In this document: in pieces, positions 1 to 7,006 of the stretch | Layout of the letters: each line of letters starts with the position of its first letter | How positions within the stretch are numbered: position 1 is the stretch's first letter | Origin: WVYX01 sp039586815 | Lineage (GTDB): Bacteria > Gemmatimonadota > Gemmatimonadetes > Gemmatimonadales > GWC2-71-9 | Reading direction: 5' to 3' | Assembly (NCBI GenBank): GCA_039586815.1 | Contig: JBDHJR010000012.1 | Coordinates: 14,872-78,871, forward strand | Length of the DNA: 64,000 bases | Translations under genes and position numbers: made by a program | Notes under the pieces: model-generated | The model's database searches: none | Told to the model about the DNA's origin: nothing | The model's input: the letters and a program-made list of their open reading frames with translations, nothing else

Positions 1-762
1 CAAGCGGCTCGGCACGTGCGGAGCGACGGCTTTCAGCGGTTCTGGCGGATCTTCCCGATGCTGCCGCAATACTTCGGAAACCTGCTCGTCGTGAAACGGC
101 AGCGTTCCCGAGAGTGCGTAGAATCCCACCACTCCCATTGAGTACGTATCACTCCGTGCATCCACGCCCTGGCCCCACGCTTGCTCCGGGCTCATGAACT
201 CTGCCGTGCCGATGATCTCTCCCACACCGGTGGCATCCGCGCCCGCGAGGAGGCCGGCGATGCCGAAGTCCGCCACCAGCGCCCGGCCTGTTTCCTCCTC
301 CAACAGAATGTTGTCGGGCTTGACGTCGCGGTGGATGACGCCTTGCGAGTGCGCGTAGGCCAGCGCCCAGCCCAGCTCCTTGAGGAGGCGTGCACCGTCG
401 GACGGTGGCAGGGGGCCCCTGCTCTGGACGCGATGTCCCAGGGTCTCCCCGGCCACGTAGCCCATGACGAAGTAGACGAACTGGCCGACTTCATCGACGG
501 CGAAGATGGGAACGATGTTCGGATGTGACAGCTTGGCTGCCGTGCGCGCCTCGCGCAGAAACCGCTCACGCAGCTCCGGTTTGCTCGAGAGGTGCTGCGG
601 CAGGACCTTCAAGGCCACGGGTCGGTCCAGCCGGACGTCTTGCGCCAGGTAGACGATCCCCATCCCGCCACGACCGATCTCCGCCTCCAGGGAGTACTTT
701 CCCGCAAGCGCCTCCTGCAGCGCGAAGAACTGGGGATCGAGTGGTTGCTCCACGGAGGTCAT
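1..762 (-). CDS. Serine/threonine protein kinase, 3' part outside window
   Basis: Reading leftward from an ATG at 760-762, 254 codons stay open to the window edge, so the C-terminus is missing. The visible part is a complete Hanks-type kinase core: glycine-rich loop IGRGGMGIVY at residues 29-38, ATP-anchoring Lys52 in VALKVL, catalytic loop HRDVKPDN with Asp146, DFG at 165-167 and a substrate-positioning MSPEQ segment near residue 190. All key catalytic residues are present, so it should be active. Kinases of this family in related bacteria usually continue into a membrane segment and a sensor tail (TolB-like, TPR or PEGA), which cannot be seen here. Its substrate is unknown. The gene is preceded by the leftward small-protein cluster at 876-1661 and could be read through from it. 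Confidence 0.93.
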   Translation of the reverse strand, partial: MTSVEQPLDPQFFALQEALAGKYSLEAEIGRGGMGIVYLAQDVRLDRPVALKVLPQHLSSKPELRERFLREARTAAKLSHPNIVPIFAVDEVGQFVYFVMGYVAGETLGHRVQSRGPLPPSDGARLLKELGWALAYAHSQGVIHRDVKPDNILLEEETGRALVADFGIAGLLAGADATGVGEIIGTAEFMSPEQAWGQGVDARSDTYSMGVVGFYALSGTLPFHDEQVSEVLRQHREDPPEPLKAVAPHVPSRL

Positions 763-875
763 CGGCAACCTCGGTCGGGAGACGGTTGACTGGATCTCGA
801 AATCAGAAGCTAGGAATGGACCGGCAAACCCGGCTGTGATTTGCCACACCGTACAGGGTACGGGGCCTGCCCTGC

Positions 876-1115
876 CTAGTTCGTGCGATCGCCTTTCCGT
901 ACGGCTTTCCCGTCCACGACTCGCCGCCCGAACTGCAGGCAACGCTCGACAGCCAGTTCCTGGGTGGGGTAGGTGTTGGGCGCGCGGCACCGCCGCGCCG
1001 CCGCGCTGCCATCGGTGGGCGTGATTCGTACTTCGAGCGTCCAGCCGTGTGGGTCGTTGTTGAGCCTGCTAGTGGGCTCGATCACATATCCGTTGTACTC
1101 GATGCGTCTATTCAT
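876..1115 (-). CDS. Small conserved-type protein, 79 residues (paralogue of 1422-1661)
   Basis: A 79-residue protein starting at ATG (1113-1115). It has a hydrophilic, beta-rich composition with the pattern GYVIEP ... WTLEVRI ... YPTQELAVERC ... FGRRVVDGK. The same spacing of a Gly-aromatic strand, a Trp-Thr-Leu strand, a PTxxxA helix start, one Cys and an FGRR-(V/I)-(V/I)-DG ending occurs in the 79-residue product at 1422-1661, so the two are paralogues lying 300 bases apart. There is no signal peptide and no membrane segment. It resembles the many small uncharacterised proteins built as one beta-sheet plus one helix ending in an IDG motif. No function can be assigned. It is the last gene of a three-gene leftward cluster. 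Confidence 0.7.
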   Translation of the reverse strand: MNRRIEYNGYVIEPTSRLNNDPHGWTLEVRITPTDGSAAARRCRAPNTYPTQELAVERCLQFGRRVVDGKAVRKGDRTN

Positions 1116-1167
1116 TTCGCTCCCGTGTCAACGTTGTCGTATCTGCCCGGGCCGGGTCTCGCCGGCC

Positions 1168-1425
1168 TCAGGCCGCGCCCTTCTCGATGGACGGAAACGC
1201 ATTCGTGTCGAGCCACGTCCTGAATGCGCGATCGAGTTCCGCCTCGTCCTGGTCGGGATGGAACGGCAGGACCTCCCACCGGGTGCCGGCGCTCATCAGC
1301 CACCACGCGGGGCCCGTGGCCGGCAGCTCCCGCTTCGCATTGGCCGGTTGGCCGTCGTATGACACGAAGTGGAACTCGCGGCCGCGGTACTGCAGCCGCC
1401 GCTGCTCAACTGTAGGTCGGCTCAT
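1168..1425 (-). CDS. Small hypothetical protein, 85 residues
   Basis: The ATG start at 1423-1425 overlaps the stop of the upstream gene by four bases (ATGA), which argues for coupled translation and for this start rather than one inside the much longer open frame. The product begins MSRPTVEQRRLQYRGREF and contains a WWLMSAGTRWEVLPFHPDQDE stretch followed by an acidic helix. It is soluble, without signal peptide or membrane segment. Its sequence does not match the two 79-residue neighbours, so the cluster is paralogue - unrelated gene - paralogue. The family is not recognised. It may act with its neighbours, but nothing in the sequence says how. Confidence 0.65.
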   Translation of the reverse strand: MSRPTVEQRRLQYRGREFHFVSYDGQPANAKRELPATGPAWWLMSAGTRWEVLPFHPDQDEAELDRAFRTWLDTNAFPSIEKGAA

Positions 1426-1661
1426 CGCAGGTCCTCTAGCGAACAGTAGGGTACGCGGCCGTCGATGATGCGACGCCCGAATGCGTGGCAGCCCCGAATC
1501 GCTGCCTGCTCGGTCGGGAACTTCTTTGGTCCGCTGAAGGCGCGCCGCTTCGTGCGGTACGCAATCGTGAGGTCGAGGGTCCACTCTCGGCTGCCGTGGA
1601 TCTGGAACGTGCGCGGCGTGATCGTCCATCCGCGGTAGGTGAGTGAGTTCAGCGGAGGCAT
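1422..1661 (-). CDS. Small conserved-type protein, 79 residues (paralogue of 876-1115)
   Basis: ATG at 1659-1661 gives 79 residues, the same length as the paralogue downstream. An in-frame TTG at 1685 would add eight residues and is less likely. A GGAGAAG stretch lies upstream of the ATG but at a long spacing. Shared features with 876-1115 are YRGWTITP, WTLDLTI, a FPTEQAAIRGC helix start and FGRRIIDGR near the end. It is first in the three-gene leftward cluster, and its stop overlaps the next start. A candidate promoter lies at 1771-1799. The family is unrecognised, and I assign no function. Confidence 0.7.
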   Translation of the reverse strand: MPPLNSLTYRGWTITPRTFQIHGSREWTLDLTIAYRTKRRAFSGPKKFPTEQAAIRGCHAFGRRIIDGRVPYCSLEDLR

Positions 1662-1770
1662 CAGGGTCAGAGCGCTCTTCTCCAAAAAAGAAAGAGCGAG
1701 GCAGCGCTACGGCGCTTTCCCGCTCTCGCATGATTGTCACTCGGGCGACAGGCACATCGCCTGCTCGCGA

Positions 1771-1799
1771 AGGCTAGTCGGTCAACGTCGCATTGTCAA
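1771..1799 (-). promoter_or_regulatory. Candidate sigma-70-type promoter for the small-gene cluster
   Basis: On the minus strand TTGACA (1799-1794, perfect -35) is followed after 17 bases by TAGCCT (1776-1771, three of six matches to TATAAT). Transcription would begin near 1764 and give a leader of about 100 bases before the ATG at 1661. The -10 match is weak, so this remains a suggestion. Confidence 0.4.
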
Positions 1800-1869
1800 C
1801 GCGTAACGCGCCAAAGTACGTGCCGACGTCAACCTTTGCCTTGTGTGCGTCGCACTGCTCACCGATCTT

Positions 1870-2598
1870 ATGACCGCCCCCTACACCAATGAGGATCGCC
1901 GCATCTTGTTTGCCATCAACCACGCTGCAGCCGCACTCGTCATTAAGCGCAAGGATCCCACCGTCTCGCTGATCTGGCTGCTCATCTCTGTGCAGTTCAT
2001 GGAGTTCATGTGGGTCGCGTTCAACTACCTCGGTATCGAGCGCACGACCACCAATGACACAGTCGCCTTCGTCGGCGACATCCACCTGACCCACATGCCC
2101 TGGTCGCATTCGGTTGCAACGACGCTCGGTATTGCCGCACTAGCGTGGTTCGTATTGGCCAAGGGTCTTGGCAAAGCGAAACTTGGAGTCGCAGTCGGCA
2201 TCGGGATCGCGTCGCATCTCGTGCTCGATGTGCTGACACACCAGCCAGATCTTCAGCTCGCGCCGTTCGTGTCATACCCGAAGCTGGGCCTCGGGATCTA
2301 CGGGGCGGCACCACTCGCCGCATTCGCTTTCGAGCTAGGCTTCGGGATCTGGTGCTGGTGGTACTATGGTGGGGGAAAGGCATTGCTTGCGGCAATCGTT
2401 CTCTTCAACGTTGCCAACATCTCGATGTTCGCGGCGGCCATCCCGGGGCCCGAGGCCTGGCTCGCCCATCGACCCACATTGCTTACGACGGTCATCTTCG
2501 TGCAGATCGTGGCAACGCTAGCGGCGGTCGGCTATCTAGCGTCGCGAACACAGGGTCCGTCGGCCGATGCAGCTGCGGCTACTGGATCGACCGTGTAG
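1870..2598 (+). CDS. Polytopic membrane protein resembling YdjM/DUF457 putative metal-dependent hydrolases
   Basis: 242 residues from ATG 1870; an in-frame GTG at 1843 would add nine residues and neither start has a clear ribosome site. It is hydrophobic, with about six to seven predicted membrane segments. Conserved-looking polar motifs sit between them: INHAAAALV near the N-terminus, HLTHMPWSHS around residue 75 and SHLVLDVLTHQPDL around residue 115. Histidines and aspartates at membrane boundaries in this order are typical of the inner-membrane putative hydrolases of the YdjM (DUF457) group. That family has no well-defined substrate, so the role is open. It stands alone between the leftward small-gene cluster and the downstream kinase. 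Confidence 0.72.
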   Translation: MTAPYTNEDRRILFAINHAAAALVIKRKDPTVSLIWLLISVQFMEFMWVAFNYLGIERTTTNDTVAFVGDIHLTHMPWSHSVATTLGIAALAWFVLAKGLGKAKLGVAVGIGIASHLVLDVLTHQPDLQLAPFVSYPKLGLGIYGAAPLAAFAFELGFGIWCWWYYGGGKALLAAIVLFNVANISMFAAAIPGPEAWLAHRPTLLTTVIFVQIVATLAAVGYLASRTQGPSADAAAATGSTV

Positions 2599-2680
2599 CG
2601 TCGCGGACGATGCGCCGCCTGGCGCGCCGCGCCGTCACGCCCTAGTCTTGTTGCCACGCTCGCCTCCCGGAGCGCCCTAG

Positions 2681-5569
2681 GTGACCGAACAAGTTGAACA
2701 CCTGAAGAAAGCGTTGGCGGACCGCTATGCCGTCGAGCGGGAGCTCGGCAGCGGCGGCATGGCCGTCGTGTACCTCGCGGAGGACCTGAAGCACCGGCGC
2801 AAGGTCGCCGTAAAGGTGCTGCGGCCGGAGATCGCCGACGTGATCGGGCCGGACAGATTCCTGCGCGAGATCGAGATCGCCGCCCGCCTGCAACACCCGC
2901 ACATCCTGCCGCTGTTCGACTCCGGTTCGGCCGGTGACCTGCTCTACTACGTCATGCCGTACGTGGAGGGGGAGCCGCTGAACGAGCGACTCGAACGGGT
3001 AGGCTCGCTCGCTGCGGACGAAGCCCTGCAGATCGCCTGCGAGGTGGCGAGTGCGCTCGACTATGCCCACCGGCAGGGCATCGTGCACCGCGACATCAAG
3101 CCGGAGAACATCATGGTCTCGGCGACCGGGGGTCACGCGATGGTCGCGGACTTCGGCATCGCGCGGGCACTGAGTGCCGCCGGTACTCCGGGGATCACCC
3201 GTACGGGCTTCGTGGTGGGGACTCCCGGCTACATGCCGCCGGAACAGCTGAGCGGGGACGAGGTGTCTCCCGCCACCGATGTGTACGCTGCGGCGATGGT
3301 GCTGTACCAATCCCTCACGGGCCGGAAGTGGCCCGTGCTCCAGCACACGCACGAGGCCAACTGGTCGGAGGTCTCGCGCCCCGTGCGCCAGGTGCTGGAG
3401 AAGGCTCTCGCATGGGAGCCCGGCAGGCGCTGGTCCGACGGGGCGGTCTTCCGCAAGGAACTGATGCGCGCTCAGGGAGCATCGGGCCCGCAGGGTCGAG
3501 GAAGGGCCTGGGCGATCGGAGCGGCGCTGGCCGTGGTCGTCGTTGGTGCAGCGGCGTTCGGGCTACAACGCCTCTGGCCGGGAGGCGGCGCAGCGGTAGA
3601 GGCGACGCGCATAGCGGTGCTTCCCTTCTCGGTGCGTGGCAGCGACACGTTCGATTACCTGGGCGTGGGTGTAGTGGACCTGTTGAGTGTCAAGCTCGAC
3701 GGCGCCGGCACCCTGCGGAGTGTCGATCCGCGTGCGGTGCTCGGCGTGGTGGAACGCCGGGGCGGCGACCCGCCAGATCCAGCAGGCGCGCTCGCGATCG
3801 CCGAGGGCTTCGGCGCGGGGATGTACGTGCTGGGGAACATCGTTGAGGTGGGTGACCGGCTCAGGTTCGATGCGTCCCTGTACGACCGAGCCCAGGGGCT
3901 GGAGCCGGTGGCACACGCCTCGGCCGAAGGTCAGCCAACCGAGGTGCTCGGCCTGCTCGACGAGATTGCGGGTGAGCTGCTCGCCGGGCACGGTGCGCTC
4001 CGGGGATCGAGGATCACCCAGATCGCATTGGTCACCACCGACTCGCTCCCGGCGCTCAAGTCGTACCTGCGCGGCGTGCGGGAATTCCGCGCGGCGCGGT
4101 TCCCGGAGGCGGCGGTCGCGTTCGAAGAAGCGGTAGCGGCGGACACGTCGTTCGCGCTCGCGTGGTATCAACTCAGCGTGACGGCCGACTGGCTGCAGCG
4201 GGCCGAGCCAGCGCGGGAGGCTGCGGAGCAGGCCGTGTTGTTCGCCGACCGCCTGGCCGAGCGCGATCGGCGGTTGCTGGAGGCGCTGGTGGTAGTGCGA
4301 GAGGGCAATACCGTAGAGGCCGAGCGACTCTACCGCGAAATCGTGGACACGTATCCCGACGATGTGGAGGCGTGGAGCCAGCTCGCCGATTTTCTGTTTC
4401 ACTTCAAGCCGCGCCTGGGAGGCAGGCTCGATGACTCGCGAGAGGCATGGGAACGCTTGATCGCGCTCGACCCCGACCAGGCCTCTCCCTTCGTACATCT
4501 GGCGCGGGTGGCCGGAGCGGCGGGAGACGTCGCCGGTTTGGATTCGCTGGCGAGCCGCGCTATCGAGCTGAGCCCCGAGGGCGACCGCGTTCTGGAGATG
4601 CGCGTGCTGCAAGCCCTCGCGCACCAGGACTCCAGTGCTCTCGCGCAGGTGCTCGCCGACCTGGCACGCGTGGGCAACGACGGGCTCGCGGAGGCTTCGT
4701 GGAGCACGGGAGCCTTTCTGGATCATCCGGCCAAGGGCGAGGCCGTCGCCGGTCTGATGACGGCCCCGACCAGGTCGGGGGAGACCCGGTCCTACGGATA
4801 TGCGCAGCTCGCGTTCAGCGACCTGGCTCAGGGCAAGTGGAGTTCTGCCAACGGCAGGCTCGAACTCCTGCGCACGCTGGAGCCTGCGAGGGCACTCGAG
4901 ATCGAGGCGTTGATGGCTGTCGCGCCGTTCAGACTGGCCGAGAGAGCTGAACTCGAGGGCCTGCGGGACCGCCTCGTGGACTTCGATGCCGCTGCGATAG
5001 CTCCTAGTGCGGCGCAGGGCGTGTGGTTTGCGGTGCACAACGGCCTGCATCCGCTGCTGCGGGCCTACTTGCTGGGCGTGGTGAATGCGCGGCTGGGCGA
5101 TCGTGACGCGGCTCAGCGCTTCGCAGGAGAAGCCGAGCGCATGGACGTACCGCAATGGAGCGGCTCTCTGCAACACGACATAGTGCGCCGTGTGCAAGCC
5201 ACGGACGCGCTGGTATCGGGCGACACCGCTGCCGCCCTGGTGCTTCTGGAGGAGGTGCGGCTCGAGGTGTGGCACCAGTTCAGCGTGTCATCACCGTTCT
5301 TCTCCGGAAGCCTGGAGCGCTATCTGCTGGCACGGCTGCTCGAGCAGGCAGGGAGGCACGCCGAGGCCCTGAGGTGGTACGGCTCGTTCGAGGGGTCCGC
5401 ACTGCACGATCGCATCTACGCGGCTCCGGCGCAGTGGCGCAGCGCCAGGATTCACGAAGCGCTGGGCGACCTGGAGCAGGCAGCACTGCACTACCAGCGC
5501 TTCGCGGCGCTGTGGCGCGACGCCGATCCGGAGTTCCGGCCGATGGTTGAGGAGGCGCGCAGCAAGTAG
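2681..5569 (+). CDS. Serine/threonine protein kinase with TM segment, TolB-like region and TPR tail
   Basis: 962 residues from a GTG start. Residues 16-265 form a full kinase: loop LGSGGMAVVY (22-31), Lys45, HRDIKPEN with catalytic Asp138, DFG from Asp157, and PEQL. A single membrane segment follows at about 275-297. Then comes a TolB/FlgO-like stretch starting IAVLPFSV, and from about 440 to the end a long helical region with TPR character (for example ALAWYQLSVTADWLQRA, AEALRWYGSF). The layout is cytoplasmic kinase, one membrane pass, periplasmic sensor and protein-binding tail. It is a common transmembrane receptor-kinase design in bacteria rich in Ser/Thr kinases. The target and signal are unknown. 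The gene stands alone, with no visible phosphatase or response partner beside it. Confidence 0.95.
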   Translation: MTEQVEHLKKALADRYAVERELGSGGMAVVYLAEDLKHRRKVAVKVLRPEIADVIGPDRFLREIEIAARLQHPHILPLFDSGSAGDLLYYVMPYVEGEPLNERLERVGSLAADEALQIACEVASALDYAHRQGIVHRDIKPENIMVSATGGHAMVADFGIARALSAAGTPGITRTGFVVGTPGYMPPEQLSGDEVSPATDVYAAAMVLYQSLTGRKWPVLQHTHEANWSEVSRPVRQVLEKALAWEPGRRWSDGAVFRKELMRAQGASGPQGRGRAWAIGAALAVVVVGAAAFGLQRLWPGGGAAVEATRIAVLPFSVRGSDTFDYLGVGVVDLLSVKLDGAGTLRSVDPRAVLGVVERRGGDPPDPAGALAIAEGFGAGMYVLGNIVEVGDRLRFDASLYDRAQGLEPVAHASAEGQPTEVLGLLDEIAGELLAGHGALRGSRITQIALVTTDSLPALKSYLRGVREFRAARFPEAAVAFEEAVAADTSFALAWYQLSVTADWLQRAEPAREAAEQAVLFADRLAERDRRLLEALVVVREGNTVEAERLYREIVDTYPDDVEAWSQLADFLFHFKPRLGGRLDDSREAWERLIALDPDQASPFVHLARVAGAAGDVAGLDSLASRAIELSPEGDRVLEMRVLQALAHQDSSALAQVLADLARVGNDGLAEASWSTGAFLDHPAKGEAVAGLMTAPTRSGETRSYGYAQLAFSDLAQGKWSSANGRLELLRTLEPARALEIEALMAVAPFRLAERAELEGLRDRLVDFDAAAIAPSAAQGVWFAVHNGLHPLLRAYLLGVVNARLGDRDAAQRFAGEAERMDVPQWSGSLQHDIVRRVQATDALVSGDTAAALVLLEEVRLEVWHQFSVSSPFFSGSLERYLLARLLEQAGRHAEALRWYGSFEGSALHDRIYAAPAQWRSARIHEALGDLEQAALHYQRFAALWRDADPEFRPMVEEARSK

Positions 5570-5658
5570 CCTCGGCGCCGAACGAGTCGCCGAATCCCGA
5601 TTGAATCCGCTCTTGTTCGCTGAGCCCCTTCCCGCATGTTTCGGTAGGGACTCCTGCC

Positions 5659-6075
5659 ATGAGACGTCTGGTCACCGGGCTCATGTTGACCGGCATCACC
5701 GCAGCCGGGACGTGGACGTGCGGCGACTCCACTGGTCCAGGTTCGATCGCGGGTACGTACAACCTGGTGAATGTTGGCCGGACGTATATCTATGAGGACA
5801 CCTCCGGTTTCCTGCATGAGAAGATGGAGATGTCAGGGTATGTGCGTCTGAACAGCGACCGGACGTACTCCCAGGGCTTCACGTTTCAGATCACCGAATA
5901 CGACTCCATCACCTTTGAGCTTACCGGTAGGGTTTGGACCGATGACGTGACCTTTAGCGGTTCGTGGACACGTGCAGAGTCGGTCATCTACTTCACCAGT
6001 GCTTCGGGAGGCACGTTCACCGGCTCTCTCAGCGGGGACGTGCTCACCATTGGCAACCAAGTGTATCGGAAGTAG
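5659..6075 (+). CDS. Secreted small beta-rich protein
   Basis: 138 residues from ATG 5659. Residues 1-20 form a hydrophobic export signal ending near GTWTC; the cysteine is preceded by T-W-T, a poor lipobox, so lipid attachment is uncertain. The mature part alternates short beta strands with repeated G-T-Y, G-Y-V-R-L, G-S-W-T and GGTFTGSLSGD motifs. This suits a small lipocalin-like or immunoglobulin-like barrel of the kind often annotated as a hypothetical lipoprotein. It lies 89 bases after the kinase on the same strand but with no coupling. Function unknown. Confidence 0.7.
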   Translation: MRRLVTGLMLTGITAAGTWTCGDSTGPGSIAGTYNLVNVGRTYIYEDTSGFLHEKMEMSGYVRLNSDRTYSQGFTFQITEYDSITFELTGRVWTDDVTFSGSWTRAESVIYFTSASGGTFTGSLSGDVLTIGNQVYRK

Positions 6076-6166
6076 CGAGGTCGCTCGCGCTTGACTTCTG
6101 CTTGACGCCGCGCGCTGTGAGCGGCTTGCGGCCTGCCCTCATTACGGCAGCGGAACTCACCGGGAT

Positions 6167-6439
6167 TCAGATCAGCCCCAGCAGCTCCAGCACCCGCTCC
6201 CGCTCGACCCCCTCGACGGCCACCCGCTTGCGCCGTCCCGTGGCGCCGCTCACCACGGCGACCGAGGAGCGCGCCACACCTAATCGCTCGGCCAGGAAGC
6301 GTACCAGCGCCTCGTTGGCCGCCCCACCAACCGGCGGCGCCGCCACGCGGATCTTGATGGCATCACCGTGCCACCCGACGACCTCGGTGGTCCTGGCTTT
6401 GGGCTGCACGTGGATGGTGAGAACGGTGGAGGCGGTCAC
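6167..6439 (-). CDS. DUF167 (YggU) family protein
   Basis: 90 residues from a GTG start that follows directly on the upstream gene's TAG stop. The hallmark pattern of the DUF167/YggU family is clear: VQPKARTTEVVG, then KIRVAAPPVGGAANEALVRFLAERLGV, then VSGATGRRKRV. The family forms a small alpha/beta fold of unknown biochemical function and is often encoded next to YggT, as here. It is the last gene of the leftward operon otsB > GH65 > YggT > DUF167. There is no signal peptide. Confidence 0.9.
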   Translation of the reverse strand: MTASTVLTIHVQPKARTTEVVGWHGDAIKIRVAAPPVGGAANEALVRFLAERLGVARSSVAVVSGATGRRKRVAVEGVERERVLELLGLI

Positions 6440-7006
6440 CTAGATGAGGCTCAGCAGGATCCCCTGCAGTATCAGTATCACGATCCACGCGACGATGGGC
6501 GTGATGTCGAACATCCCGAAGCGGGGCACGATGCGCCGCAGCGGCTCCACGATCCAGTCGGTCAGCCAGTAGAACGGCTTCATCCAACCGCGGTAGCGCC
6601 CCACACCGAACCATGAGCCGATCACCCGCACGATGAGCGCGAGGATGATGAGCTGCGTCCCGTAGTACACCACGAGACGGGCGATGCCGCGCGGACCGGC
6701 AGCTGCCGCGCCTGCGCTGCGCATCACGGTGAGTGCCACCCACTGCGCCCCGGTGAGCACGAGAATCCCGCCCACCACGGTTACGCCGAGGAGCCACCAC
6801 GGTGCGCTCTGCGGATTCTTGCCCTGCTTGAGGAGCCAGGTCTCGAACGGGTCGATGATGGGATCTGTCGTTCTGCGGATGAGCTGACCGAGGCGTCCGA
6901 AGGGATTGATGCGGCGTGTCTGGATGGCCCACGAGCCAAAGGCGACCGCCGCGCTCAGGACCAGCACCCCGAACACGGCGTAGCGCAGCACGTCGTACCA
7001 GGTCAC
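6440..7006 (-). CDS. YggT family integral membrane protein
   Basis: 188 residues from a GTG start that overlaps the stop of the GH65 gene by four bases (GTGA). About four membrane segments are visible. The C-terminal half shows the YggT signature: a segment RVIGSWFGVGR, then FYWLTDWIVEPLRRIVPRFGMFDITPIVAW. The family is linked in some bacteria to osmotic stress and to cell division (the chloroplast homologue CCB3 helps assemble cytochrome b6f), but its general role is unsettled. The N-terminal half is more charged than usual (RRTTDPIIDPFETWLLKQGKN). Pairing with the downstream DUF167 gene is typical for the family. Confidence 0.9.
   Translation of the reverse strand: MTWYDVLRYAVFGVLVLSAAVAFGSWAIQTRRINPFGRLGQLIRRTTDPIIDPFETWLLKQGKNPQSAPWWLLGVTVVGGILVLTGAQWVALTVMRSAGAAAAGPRGIARLVVYYGTQLIILALIVRVIGSWFGVGRYRGWMKPFYWLTDWIVEPLRRIVPRFGMFDITPIVAWIVILILQGILLSLI

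Noticed and set aside
849..863. CCGTAC-AGG-GTACGG hairpin after the first small gene as a terminator
   Set aside because: Only six base pairs, no T-run on either strand; could be chance.
1781..1835. Three GTCAAC repeats as iterons or an operator
   Set aside because: Spacing is irregular (14 and 33 bases) and one copy is part of the candidate -35 element.
3563..5275. 570-codon minus-strand frame opposite the TPR part of the kinase
   Set aside because: Antisense shadow of the kinase tail, without ribosome site or recognisable domain.
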